Origin: CAZELM01 sp964512995
GTDB lineage: Bacteria; CSSED10-310
Direction of reading: 5' to 3'
Assembly: GCA_964512995.1 (NCBI GenBank)
Contig: CAZELM010000043.1
Coordinates: 1-33,236, forward strand
DNA length: 33,236 nucleotides
Shown: positions 16,511 to 24,654 of the stretch, piece by piece
How the letters are laid out: every line of letters starts with the position of its first letter
Position numbering within the stretch: the first letter of the stretch is position 1
Made by a program: the position numbers and the translations under genes
Notes under the pieces: generated by a model
What the model was told of the DNA's origin: nothing
What the model saw: only the letters and a program-made list of their open reading frames with translations
Databases searched by the model: none

Positions 16511-16630
16511 ATGCTCACTCGAAACAAAACCGGATTCGGATTCAATCGATGCATACCCCGGATAGGCCATCGTACTTTGCACCCTGCCAAGCATCATGAA
16601 GAAAGAAGATCGATTCAGCGTGAGTCATAA
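16511..16630 (+). CDS. Possible 39-codon leader ORF
   Basis: An ATG at 16511 follows a textbook GGAGGA with six-base spacing. The frame runs 39 codons and ends at 16630, inside the first codons of the next gene, whose own ATG (16596) has no visible ribosome site. The peptide is very basic and rich in His and Arg. It could be a translated leader that brings ribosomes to the glycosyltransferase gene. No homologous family is known to me. Confidence 0.3.
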   Translation: MLTRNKTGFGFNRCIPRIGHRTLHPAKHHEERRSIQRES

Positions 16631-18500
16631 TTCCTCACCTCCCGCATCTGATACCATTAGAAATTGGAACAGAGATGCGCTCATCATACTCTGGATCTTT
16701 CTGGCTGGCCTGCTCCTGAGGATAAGCTTTCTCATCCAGTTGCAGGACTCTCCGTTCTTTTCGCATCCCCTGCTGGACTCCACATTTTTCGATCTCCGGG
16801 CACAGGAAATCCTGGACGGGAGACTTTTTTCCGATGACTATCTGTTCAACCCGCTGTATCCTTATTTTCTGGCCGGGATCTACAGGTTATTCGGCCACAG
16901 TCTGTACACCCCTCGGCTCATTCAGGCGATTCTGGGCGCTCTGAGCTGCGTACTGGTCGTTCTCATCGGCCGACAGACGTTCGGCCGCATCGTCGGGATG
17001 ATTGCTGGAGCGTTTCTGGCCGTGTATATTCCGGTGATTTATTTCGACGGGATACTGATGACCGAATCTCTGATCATTTTCCTGACACTCGGTTCCATAT
17101 ATTCGCTGCTGGCAGCGGAATCCGGAAATCGATTCTGGATGTTCGGAATCGCAGGGATACTCTGGGGATTGGTTGTCATGGGTCGGCCCAATTATCTGCT
17201 GTTCGCACTCATCATGCCGGTATGGTTTCTCCGAAGCCGGACCGGGATTCGATCTGCTCTGCTGCACTATTCCCTGTTCTGGCTGGGAATACTTATTGTG
17301 ATATCTCCCACGACCATATACTTCAAAATGACCCATGGGGAATGGATTCTGGTTGCTCCCCATGGCGGTATCAATTTTTATATCGGAAACCATGCGGATG
17401 CGACGGGGACGTACATGTCGATCCCCGGTATCTCGGATGAACCGTCCAGACAAGTGAAAGATTCGATGATTCTCGCAATGGCTGAAACCGGTAAAACACT
17501 TTCTTCCGGCGAGGTCTCCCGGTATTGGATCGACAAATCCAGATCATTCATCCGGGAGCGGCCGATCGATTTCATCCGGCTGGTATTGAAGAAAATAGCG
17601 TTATACTGGAACCGGGAGGAGATTCCCAGCGAATACAGCCTTTCATTCGACCAACGGTTTCACTCAGTCCTGCGGTGGCCGCTTCTGGATTTTGGCTGGA
17701 TTGGACCACTGGGCTTACTGGGGATTGCTCTCGCATGGAAATCAGGGCATCGGGTGATGCTTCTCCATCTTATCATCGTGGCCATGATGGTTTCGGTTGT
17801 CACATTTTTTGTGCATGCGCGTTACCGATTGCCCGTGGTCCCATTTGTCGCTCTCTTCGCCGCGTTTGCGCTTCAATGGATATGTCAGCAGGTAAGCCGG
17901 AAATCACTGAAATCCGTGATCGGCGCGGCTGTCATGCTGCTGGGAACGACCCTGTTCTGTCACATGAATCTGTACCAACAGAACCCGCTCCCCGGATACT
18001 ACAATCTGGCGAAAGCCTATTATCAGCAGGGCGATCGGGAGAAGTCCGCCGAACAGCTTCAGATCATTCTCGCCACTTCGGAAAATGCCAAGACACGGGA
18101 TTTTTTGGGGCGAATCCTGATGGAGATGGGCCGATATCCGGAAGCGCTGGAGCAGTTGGAACGGGCTCACGTTCTGGATCCAGCCGCTTACTCCACGGCA
18201 TTGAATCTGGGATTGCTGACATATCAGATGCAAGATGCCGGCACGGCCATCGGGTGGTTTGACACCGCCATCCGCATCGATCCAGCCCGGTATGAACCGT
18301 ATTATAACGCGGGATTGATTCTGGCCCAGAATGGAGACGATCGCCGGGCAGCGCTGTATTTTCAGGAGGCACTGAAACGGAATGTTCCTGCCCAGACCGC
18401 CAAGGAGATTGCCCGGCTGCTGTCAATGGGTCAGCCCGAAACAGGTAATCCGGCACCCATACCCCTCTTCATGCGACCGGATCCAGAGAGAAAGGAATGA
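16596..18500 (+). CDS. ArnT/PMT-like membrane glycosyltransferase with C-terminal TPRs
   Basis: A 634-aa inner-membrane protein. The first segment crosses near residues 30-50. The loop after it holds DSTFFDLRAQEI, with the acidic residues expected of the GT39/GT83 (PMT, ArnT) catalytic loop, and NPLYPYFLAGIYRLFG, typical of the family. About ten more hydrophobic segments follow to residue ~450. The last 170 residues are three to four TPR units (for example YYNLAKAYYQQGDREKSAEQL and the PEALEQLERAHVLDPAAYSTA repeat). Such enzymes move a sugar from a polyprenyl-phosphate donor in the periplasm. The TPR tail may bind a partner. The gene overlaps the kinase gene at an ATGA junction, an unusual pairing. 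Confidence 0.88.
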   Translation: MKKEDRFSVSHNSSPPASDTIRNWNRDALIILWIFLAGLLLRISFLIQLQDSPFFSHPLLDSTFFDLRAQEILDGRLFSDDYLFNPLYPYFLAGIYRLFGHSLYTPRLIQAILGALSCVLVVLIGRQTFGRIVGMIAGAFLAVYIPVIYFDGILMTESLIIFLTLGSIYSLLAAESGNRFWMFGIAGILWGLVVMGRPNYLLFALIMPVWFLRSRTGIRSALLHYSLFWLGILIVISPTTIYFKMTHGEWILVAPHGGINFYIGNHADATGTYMSIPGISDEPSRQVKDSMILAMAETGKTLSSGEVSRYWIDKSRSFIRERPIDFIRLVLKKIALYWNREEIPSEYSLSFDQRFHSVLRWPLLDFGWIGPLGLLGIALAWKSGHRVMLLHLIIVAMMVSVVTFFVHARYRLPVVPFVALFAAFALQWICQQVSRKSLKSVIGAAVMLLGTTLFCHMNLYQQNPLPGYYNLAKAYYQQGDREKSAEQLQIILATSENAKTRDFLGRILMEMGRYPEALEQLERAHVLDPAAYSTALNLGLLTYQMQDAGTAIGWFDTAIRIDPARYEPYYNAGLILAQNGDDRRAALYFQEALKRNVPAQTAKEIARLLSMGQPETGNPAPIPLFMRPDPERKE

Positions 18501-18502
18501 TC

Positions 18503-21500
18503 ATGACGGAGCCGGATACAGACCAGAGAATTCCGGAGTATATTGGGCCATACCGGATCATGGGATTATTGGGACAAGGCGGAATGGGAGTTGTGTATCG
18601 TGGAGAACACAGCGTGACCGGAGATTCTGCGGCAGTCAAGACCGTTAATATCGCATCGAAAATCCAGTTGACTGGTATCCGCCGCGAAATCCAGGCGCTT
18701 GCTCAGATACATCATCCCAATATTGTCCGGATTCTGGAAGAGGGGATGCATGGCGGACTGCCCTGGTATGCCATGGAACTCCTGCAAGGCATCACCCTGC
18801 GCCACCATTTCTGGAAACTGATATTGGGGAACGATGACTATGATGTATTGATCCAGCAGAAACAAGCTTCGAGCAAAGCGGGGAGTCGACCCCCGTTAAC
18901 GAATGCATCATCCGGACTGGAATATCTTGAAACAACTGATCTGGAATTGATGGACGAAAACGACGCCATGGAGGATAATCTGCCTCCCCCGGATACCCGC
19001 CACGTCTGGATACCGCTTCTGAATATCATCCGAAAGATCTGCGGAGCATTGGCATATCTGCACGGAGAAGGGATCATCCACCTGGATTTGAAACCGGAAA
19101 ACATCTTTATCCGCACCAATGGTACGCCTATCCTGATGGATTTTGGACTCGTATCCCGCTTTGTCGGCCAACTGAGCCGGGAAGCGTTCGAACTCGGGAA
19201 CCCAGGAATGGGAACCCTGGAATATATGGCGCCGGAACTGATCTGGGGCCATCTGGTGGATGCACGAGCGGATCTGTATTCCATTGGGGTGATGCTATAT
19301 GAGTTCATCACGGGACGCGTACCATTCAAAGCCCGATCTGCAGATGAGATGGTACAGATTCACCGCTCCACACAATTGATCAAACCATCTGAACTCGTCG
19401 GCGATCTTCCTCCGGCTATCGACGCGTTGATCGTCCAGTTGCTGGCGATTGATCCGCATCATCGGCTGGGTTATGCCAGTGATGTCGTGAACAAATTATA
19501 CCTCCAAGGCATGTCTCAGAGTCTGGATATGGAAGACTTCCACCCTCGGTCATATCTGTATCGGACCAGTTTCGTCGGGCGGGAAGACATCTTTCACGAT
19601 CTGGATGCACGATTGGCTGAACTCGCCGTGAACATCGGGAGTATCGTACTGCTGGGAGGTGAAAGCGGGATTGGGAAAACCCGTCTGGCGATGGAAGTGG
19701 GGCGGTACGCTCGAAATTATGGTTTTCATGTTCTGGTTGGAGAAGCATCGTCCAATGCCAATCTCAGTCCGGCTGGCGATGAATCACTCGGTGAACCCCT
19801 GCAGCTCTTTCAGAAACCATTGCAGATGATGGGAGACTGGTGCAGGGAACATGGTCAGAAGGTGTGTGATGCCGTCTTCGGTGAGCGTGGCAAACTTCTC
19901 GCTTTGTATGAACCGTCCCTGGTTGATCTCCCCGGTCAGGTCGCTTTTTCTGATCCCGGTCAACTCCCGCCAGAAGAAGCCATTACGCGTCTTTATCGGG
20001 CTTTGGCACGTACATTTCTGGCCTACGCGAACATTCAGCAACTGGTATTGATACTGGATGATCTCCAATGGGCGGATGATCTGTCTCGAGGATTCCTTCA
20101 GTTCCTGATTATGAACAAGGAAACGCATCTGTCGAATCTCATGATCATCGGAACGTTTCGATTCGAGGAGTCGACCGGATGGCTCAGCGACCTCCGGAAC
20201 GCGCCATCCGTAATCACATTGAAACTCGAACGGTTCACCGCACGGGAAGTCACGACGATGGTCACGGATATGCTGGCCCTATCGGAACCAGCTCCCGGAT
20301 TTATAACGGCGTTGTCGCAACAATCTGATGGAAATCCATTCTATATCGCAGAATATCTCAAAACCGCAGTGGAAGCCGGTCTATTACATCGAAATCAGGA
20401 TGGACACTGGGTGCTTGCTTCAGGAGCAGAGATCGAAGGGTCGGGTGACGAGAATCTGCCTTTGCCCGGTTCTCTGCGGGAAATCCTGAATCATCGCATC
20501 GACACTTTCAAACCGGATGTCCGGAGTATCATGGAAAATTTTGCCATATTGGGGAGAGAATCCGATATTCATTCGATCCGGAAACTGTCTGGCCGGACTG
20601 AATTTGAGATCATATCCGTCATTCAGGAACTTCTGGCACGGATGATCATCGAGGAGGTGCAAATCGGTCGGTTTCGCTTCATGCATGATCAAATCCGCCG
20701 GATTCTGTATGACAGGATTCCCGGGTCTCAGCGCATTCTGAAGCATCTGAAAGCCGCTAAATTTCTGGAAACAATGGACGCAAAGAATAAGATACACCAT
20801 TTTTCTGAAATCGGCCGGCATTTCGAACAGGCGAAATGTAATCAGGCGGCACAAAAATACTTTTTGGCAGGTGCCCGGATCGCAGTTCAGAAATTCGCTC
20901 ATCAGGAGGGAGAGCGGTTATATCGCAGATATCTGGCATTGATAACTCAACCATTGCCAGAGGGTATCATCGCCCGAGTGGAACTCAGCCGCGATATTTT
21001 GATGTTCAATGGAAACACTTCCGAAGTGGAAATGGAACTGAAACAAGCGGCATCCGAAGCGCATCAGATCGGTTATGCGAAAGGATTGGCGGATGCCATG
21101 AAAGAGCTGGCGAACCTCTGTTGGCATCAGGGGAAAATGGAAGAGGGAGATACACTGGGAAACCAGGCACTCCACATCTATCAACATCTCGGTGACCGGC
21201 GTGCTGAAAGCGGCATGCTTCACAACCTTGGGAACGCAGCCGAACATCAGGGCCGCCTTACGAGTGCACAGATGATTTATCAGCAAGCTCTCTCCATTCT
21301 GAAAAAACAGAGCGATCAGGAATCGATGGGGCGAATACTGAGTGATCTGGGATCTTTGCTGATCGCGATGGGACGGCAAAGCGACGGTCTGGATTGCCTT
21401 CAGCAGGCGTTGGCAATTGAATCCCGAAGACAGGACCGGTTCGGAGAGGGCCGAATCCTGGAACGCCTGGGATGTGCAGCCATGCGTGAAAAACAAATAG

Positions 21501-22174
21501 AGAAAGCCACCGAATATCTGACCGAAGCGATTGAAATTTATCGGGAAATCGGATATCGGCGCGGAGAAGGCCTTGCGCTCATGCACCTGGTGACGATTCT
21601 CCAGGAGGTTGGTGATCATGATGGTGCTTTGGAGTTAGGTGACGATGCACTGGCGATTCATCGGGAGATCAAGGATTCCAGATCCGAAGGTTTGATCCGG
21701 TTTCGGTTCGGCATGATTTTCGCATCTCAAGGAAAAATCGACCGCGCCATGCATTTCTTTGAACAGGCACTGGAAACATTCGTCACGGTTCAGGATCTGC
21801 TGTCACAGGGAATCGTCCTCCGGCAGATGGCCATCCTGACTCGGTGGAACGGTGGTCCCTTCAATACGGCAGAAGAATACGCACACGAATCAGAATGCAT
21901 TTTTCGAAAACTTGGAAATACTATCGAGATAATACTGAGTCTATGCGAGCGGGTACATATCATGCTCGCTCAACATCTCCATCCCCTGGATTTGATGGAC
22001 GATTTGTCCGATCTCAAACCCAAGTTGAGAGGAACGGGCGAGGCTGAAGTGAAACATCCGCTGGAGAAACTCCAACGGGCCGTGATCGCATTTGAAAAAA
22101 AACAGACATTGATCCATGGTGAATGCATGGGCGATCTGCCAGAGTTTCTGAGAAAATCACAACCTTCATTCTGA
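18503..22174 (+). CDS. Ser/Thr protein kinase-AAA/STAND ATPase-TPR signalling protein
   Basis: About 1,223 aa with no transmembrane segment. Numbering from the ATG at 18497: kinase domain about 18-330 with glycine loop GQGGMGVVY (26-34), Lys 48, HLDLKPEN (195-202), DFG (215-217) and APE (245-247). The usual HRD arginine is Leu, so it is a non-RD kinase. About 60 acidic residues are inserted between hinge and helix E (110-170). An ATPase domain begins at FVGRE, with Walker A GGESGIGKT (387-395) and Walker B LVLILDD (516-522). From about 790 to 1150 there are eight or more TPRs. The ATG at 18503 has AAAGGA at six bases, better than 18497. This architecture is known from myxobacterial and other PknK-like regulators; the ligand is unknown. 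Confidence 0.93.
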   Translation: MTEPDTDQRIPEYIGPYRIMGLLGQGGMGVVYRGEHSVTGDSAAVKTVNIASKIQLTGIRREIQALAQIHHPNIVRILEEGMHGGLPWYAMELLQGITLRHHFWKLILGNDDYDVLIQQKQASSKAGSRPPLTNASSGLEYLETTDLELMDENDAMEDNLPPPDTRHVWIPLLNIIRKICGALAYLHGEGIIHLDLKPENIFIRTNGTPILMDFGLVSRFVGQLSREAFELGNPGMGTLEYMAPELIWGHLVDARADLYSIGVMLYEFITGRVPFKARSADEMVQIHRSTQLIKPSELVGDLPPAIDALIVQLLAIDPHHRLGYASDVVNKLYLQGMSQSLDMEDFHPRSYLYRTSFVGREDIFHDLDARLAELAVNIGSIVLLGGESGIGKTRLAMEVGRYARNYGFHVLVGEASSNANLSPAGDESLGEPLQLFQKPLQMMGDWCREHGQKVCDAVFGERGKLLALYEPSLVDLPGQVAFSDPGQLPPEEAITRLYRALARTFLAYANIQQLVLILDDLQWADDLSRGFLQFLIMNKETHLSNLMIIGTFRFEESTGWLSDLRNAPSVITLKLERFTAREVTTMVTDMLALSEPAPGFITALSQQSDGNPFYIAEYLKTAVEAGLLHRNQDGHWVLASGAEIEGSGDENLPLPGSLREILNHRIDTFKPDVRSIMENFAILGRESDIHSIRKLSGRTEFEIISVIQELLARMIIEEVQIGRFRFMHDQIRRILYDRIPGSQRILKHLKAAKFLETMDAKNKIHHFSEIGRHFEQAKCNQAAQKYFLAGARIAVQKFAHQEGERLYRRYLALITQPLPEGIIARVELSRDILMFNGNTSEVEMELKQAASEAHQIGYAKGLADAMKELANLCWHQGKMEEGDTLGNQALHIYQHLGDRRAESGMLHNLGNAAEHQGRLTSAQMIYQQALSILKKQSDQESMGRILSDLGSLLIAMGRQSDGLDCLQQALAIESRRQDRFGEGRILERLGCAAMREKQIEKATEYLTEAIEIYREIGYRRGEGLALMHLVTILQEVGDHDGALELGDDALAIHREIKDSRSEGLIRFRFGMIFASQGKIDRAMHFFEQALETFVTVQDLLSQGIVLRQMAILTRWNGGPFNTAEEYAHESECIFRKLGNTIEIILSLCERVHIMLAQHLHPLDLMDDLSDLKPKLRGTGEAEVKHPLEKLQRAVIAFEKKQTLIHGECMGDLPEFLRKSQPSF

Positions 22175-22234
22175 AAATCCTTTGTCCCGGGAGAAAATGG
22201 TCGATAAAAAATTGTCGACATGACCTATAATGCT

Positions 22235-22263
22235 TTGTAATCTCAGCCGAAATCCGATATACT
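22235..22263 (+). promoter_or_regulatory. Sigma70-like promoter before the XRE regulator
   Basis: TTGTAA (22235-22240), exactly 17 bp, then TATACT (22258-22263). A start near 22270 gives a leader of about 190 nt before the regulator gene. The 285-bp gap after the kinase gene is noticeably more AT-rich than its surroundings. Confidence 0.6.
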
Positions 22264-22395
22264 TTTTTTGATGGTTGGGGATACCTGTCAGATTGTTGGA
22301 TTCCATATGGTGTTATTTTTGGATGATGGGGTAACAATATTGATTTTGAAGACATTTTTTCAACACAACAGGATATTCAGGGAATTGATCGAGCG

Positions 22396-22482
22396 ATGGC
22401 GAAACAATTACACATCAAACGAGATGAACAGGAATACAAAAAAATAACGGAGAATGGCGATGATGCAGTCGAGTCAAGATGA
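22396..22482 (+). CDS. Possible 28-codon ORF overlapping the regulator start
   Basis: An ATG at 22396 opens a frame of 28 codons, rich in Lys, Glu and Asp, that ends with TGA at 22480-22482, inside the XRE gene in another frame. The same frame stays open upstream for about 22 more codons without an ATG. It may be an upstream ORF that controls the regulator, the trace of an older gene, or chance. The ribosome site is weak. Confidence 0.25.
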   Translation: MAKQLHIKRDEQEYKKITENGDDAVESR

Positions 22483-22906
22483 ATTAAAAAAATTAGGACA
22501 AAACATCAAACGATTGAGAAAAGCACGGGGTATGAACCAAACCTCCCTGGCCAACGAGGCTCAAACCCGACCGACCACAATCTCTTCCATTGAAAATGGA
22601 TCAAACTTAAATCCGGGATGGGAGTTGCTCGGCAGAGTGGCCAAAGTGTTGAATGTATCCATTCACGATCTGACTCAGCCGGAAGTGATTATCGATGGAA
22701 CCGAAAAGAGGAAAACCCTGGCTCCAGGTATCGCGGAATTGATGCACCGGCAGGACGAGTTGCTCTCCCTGGGAGAACGCCGGATCAGTTTAAGCGAACT
22801 GGAGTGGCTGACATCAATGCCGGTGGAAAATCCTGATGAGATGACAGCGGAAAAGTATCTGATCATCCTGCGTCATTACCGGCTGATCGCCAAAGAAACA
22901 ATCTGA
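22460..22906 (+). CDS. XRE-family helix-turn-helix regulator
   Basis: About 148 aa. Residues 10-65 are a Cro/C1-type helix-turn-helix: LGQNIKRLRKARGMNQTSLA, then TRPTTISSIENG and WELLGRVAKVLNVSIHDL. The C-terminal 80 residues are mostly helical and probably mediate dimerisation or ligand sensing; I recognise no enzyme domain. Three ATGs lie close (22454, 22460, 22463); GGAG at 22449 is best spaced to 22460. It is followed by the MBL hydrolase gene after 23 bp, so the two may be cotranscribed. It could regulate its neighbours; no target is evident. Confidence 0.88.
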   Translation: MMQSSQDELKKLGQNIKRLRKARGMNQTSLANEAQTRPTTISSIENGSNLNPGWELLGRVAKVLNVSIHDLTQPEVIIDGTEKRKTLAPGIAELMHRQDELLSLGERRISLSELEWLTSMPVENPDEMTAEKYLIILRHYRLIAKETI

Positions 22907-22929
22907 ATCGTGCTCCGAAAGATAACAGT

Positions 22930-23550
22930 ATGCTGCTGACCACTATTGTTGTCGGACCGCTGGAAGTGAATTGTTATGTCGTTGGATGCCCGAAAACAAA
23001 ACATGTTTTCATCATCGATCCCGGCGATGATCCCGAGCACATCTTATCTGTCATCCGGCAAAAACAATTCCTTCCCAAAGCCATTATCAATACGCACGCT
23101 CATATCGATCATGTCGGAGCTGTTTCTGATATCCAGAAAACATGGGATATCCCCTATTACATCCATGCTCATGATCTGAATCTGTTGCAGGCACTGGAAA
23201 TCCAGAAGCAGCAGTTCGGATTATATCTTTCTGGCATTCCAAAGGTGGATATGGTTCTGTCAGATAGGCAACGCCTGACCATCGGGGAGTGTCAATTGGC
23301 TGTTATTCACACTCCCGGTCACAGCCCTGGAAGCATCTGCATAATGGGTGAGGGTTGGCTATTATCAGGCGACACCCTATTTTCCGGATCGATTGGACGG
23401 ACCGACCTGCCGGGTGGTGATATGAACGAAATTCTCACATCCATCCATTCCAGACTGCTTGTTCTGGACGATGACATTGCCGTCTATCCCGGCCATGGTC
23501 CTGCCACATCCATCAGGCAGGAACGGCATCACAATCCTTTTTTGTCCTGA
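22930..23550 (+). CDS. MBL-fold metallo-hydrolase (glyoxalase II-like)
   Basis: A 206-aa metallo-beta-lactamase fold hydrolase. The zinc motif THAHIDH lies at about residues 56-62. Further ligands are His in HTPGHSPGSI, Asp in SGDTLFSGSIGRTDLPGG and His in YPGHGPATSI. The ER-NPF-like tail is the pattern of the GloB/YcbL subgroup that hydrolyses thioesters such as S-lactoylglutathione. It is shorter than true glyoxalase II (about 250 aa) and resembles YcbL-type enzymes. Only a weak ribosome site is visible. It is downstream of the XRE gene on the same strand. Confidence 0.9.
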   Translation: MLLTTIVVGPLEVNCYVVGCPKTKHVFIIDPGDDPEHILSVIRQKQFLPKAIINTHAHIDHVGAVSDIQKTWDIPYYIHAHDLNLLQALEIQKQQFGLYLSGIPKVDMVLSDRQRLTIGECQLAVIHTPGHSPGSICIMGEGWLLSGDTLFSGSIGRTDLPGGDMNEILTSIHSRLLVLDDDIAVYPGHGPATSIRQERHHNPFLS

Positions 23551-23608
23551 CGGATTATGGATGGACGCAGAGAAGCATCGCCTGGAATCCGAGGAAAGAC
23601 ATGACCCG

Positions 23609-23743
23609 ATGAATGAGAACCTGAACAGCTTACCCGTTCAACCAGATTTTCCAACCGTTTCCTGTCTGTATGGTGAATTACAGGGGTTGTTCATGTCACC
23701 CATTCGCAATCACCCCAACTTAACGTGTTTCAGGGCCTGGTAA
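23609..23743 (+). CDS. Possible 44-codon ORF
   Basis: In the gap between the MBL and FGE-like genes, ATG 23609 is preceded by GAGGAAAG ten bases upstream. The frame ends at 23743, six bases before the ATG of the next gene. No motif is recognised. It could be a small protein, a leader for translational coupling, or chance. Confidence 0.2.
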   Translation: MNENLNSLPVQPDFPTVSCLYGELQGLFMSPIRNHPNLTCFRAW

Positions 23744-23748
23744 CGATC

Positions 23749-24654
23749 ATGTTTCGCTTGCCGATCATACGCAACATAATCATGATTCTGATAATACAGG
23801 GGTTCATTACCGTACGATCCGGTGAGCCGCAGATCTCCGTCATCACCCATCCGGTTGATGGAGCGGTCATGGTTGTTGTGCCGGCCGGACCCTTTATCAT
23901 GGGAGATGATCAAGGCTGGAACGAAGCACAACCCCGGCATCAAGTCGATCTTCCTCAATTCTACATCGACAAATACGAGGTTTCGATCGATCAATTCCGA
24001 AAATTTGTCGCTGCTGGGGGTTATGAATATGACCGGTACTGGGAGTCAGCTCCTTCAGCGGATCTTGTCCGCAAAAAAGAACTTCAACCATCCCATTGGG
24101 ACGAACTGATGCGATTACCGGGAGATTTGCCTGTCTGCTATGTGCGTTATTCTGATGCAGCAGCCTACTGTAAATGGGCCGGCAAGCATCTGCCATCAGC
24201 CGCTCAATGGGAAAAGGCAGCTCGAGGTACAGATGGCCGACGCTATCCATGGGGAGACAACTGGATGCCGGGATATGCCAACACCATCACCCGTGAGATG
24301 TACGATTCCGGCCAGGAAACATCCGCTCACTGGCCCATGTCTGTCATGGCTTTTCCCGAAGGGGAAAGCCCATACGGTGCTCGACAGATGTCCGGTAATG
24401 TCTGGGAATGGGTTTCCGGAGGTATGGATTTCTATCCTGACAACCCGAAACCATACAAGTACTACCCTTTTTCGGCATTTGTTTTCTTTCCGGAGTTGCG
24501 GGGTGGAAGCTGGACCATGGATGAACGCTTCTGTACTGTCACATTCCGAAATTTCAATTATGAAGATCTGGAAATCCGAACCTATGGATTTCGATGCGCG
24601 TGCGAGACGATCCCGGATCTGCCACCCGCAAAGAACACAAAAGCACTGCAATGA
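23749..24654 (+). CDS. Formylglycine-generating-enzyme (SUMF1/EgtB-like) domain protein
   Basis: About 301 aa with a hydrophobic N-terminus (residues 5-18) that is probably a signal or anchor. From MVVVPAGPFIMGDD on it follows the FGE-sulfatase fold: EVSIDQFRKFVAAGGY, a CKWAGKHLPSAAQWEKAARG block, RRYPWGDNW, SGNVWEWVSGG and the closing LRGGSW with TYGFRC. The two active-site cysteines of true FGE (close together near the C-terminus) are not both present; only Cys in DERFCTVTF lies there. So it is likely a non-canonical family member rather than a sulfatase activator, and no sulfatase gene is near. GTG at 23725 is an alternative start. It overlaps the next gene as ATGA. Confidence 0.87.
   Translation: MFRLPIIRNIIMILIIQGFITVRSGEPQISVITHPVDGAVMVVVPAGPFIMGDDQGWNEAQPRHQVDLPQFYIDKYEVSIDQFRKFVAAGGYEYDRYWESAPSADLVRKKELQPSHWDELMRLPGDLPVCYVRYSDAAAYCKWAGKHLPSAAQWEKAARGTDGRRYPWGDNWMPGYANTITREMYDSGQETSAHWPMSVMAFPEGESPYGARQMSGNVWEWVSGGMDFYPDNPKPYKYYPFSAFVFFPELRGGSWTMDERFCTVTFRNFNYEDLEIRTYGFRCACETIPDLPPAKNTKALQ

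Noticed and set aside
23749..24654. True sulfatase-activating FGE
   Set aside because: The paired C-terminal cysteines are absent and no sulfatase gene is present.
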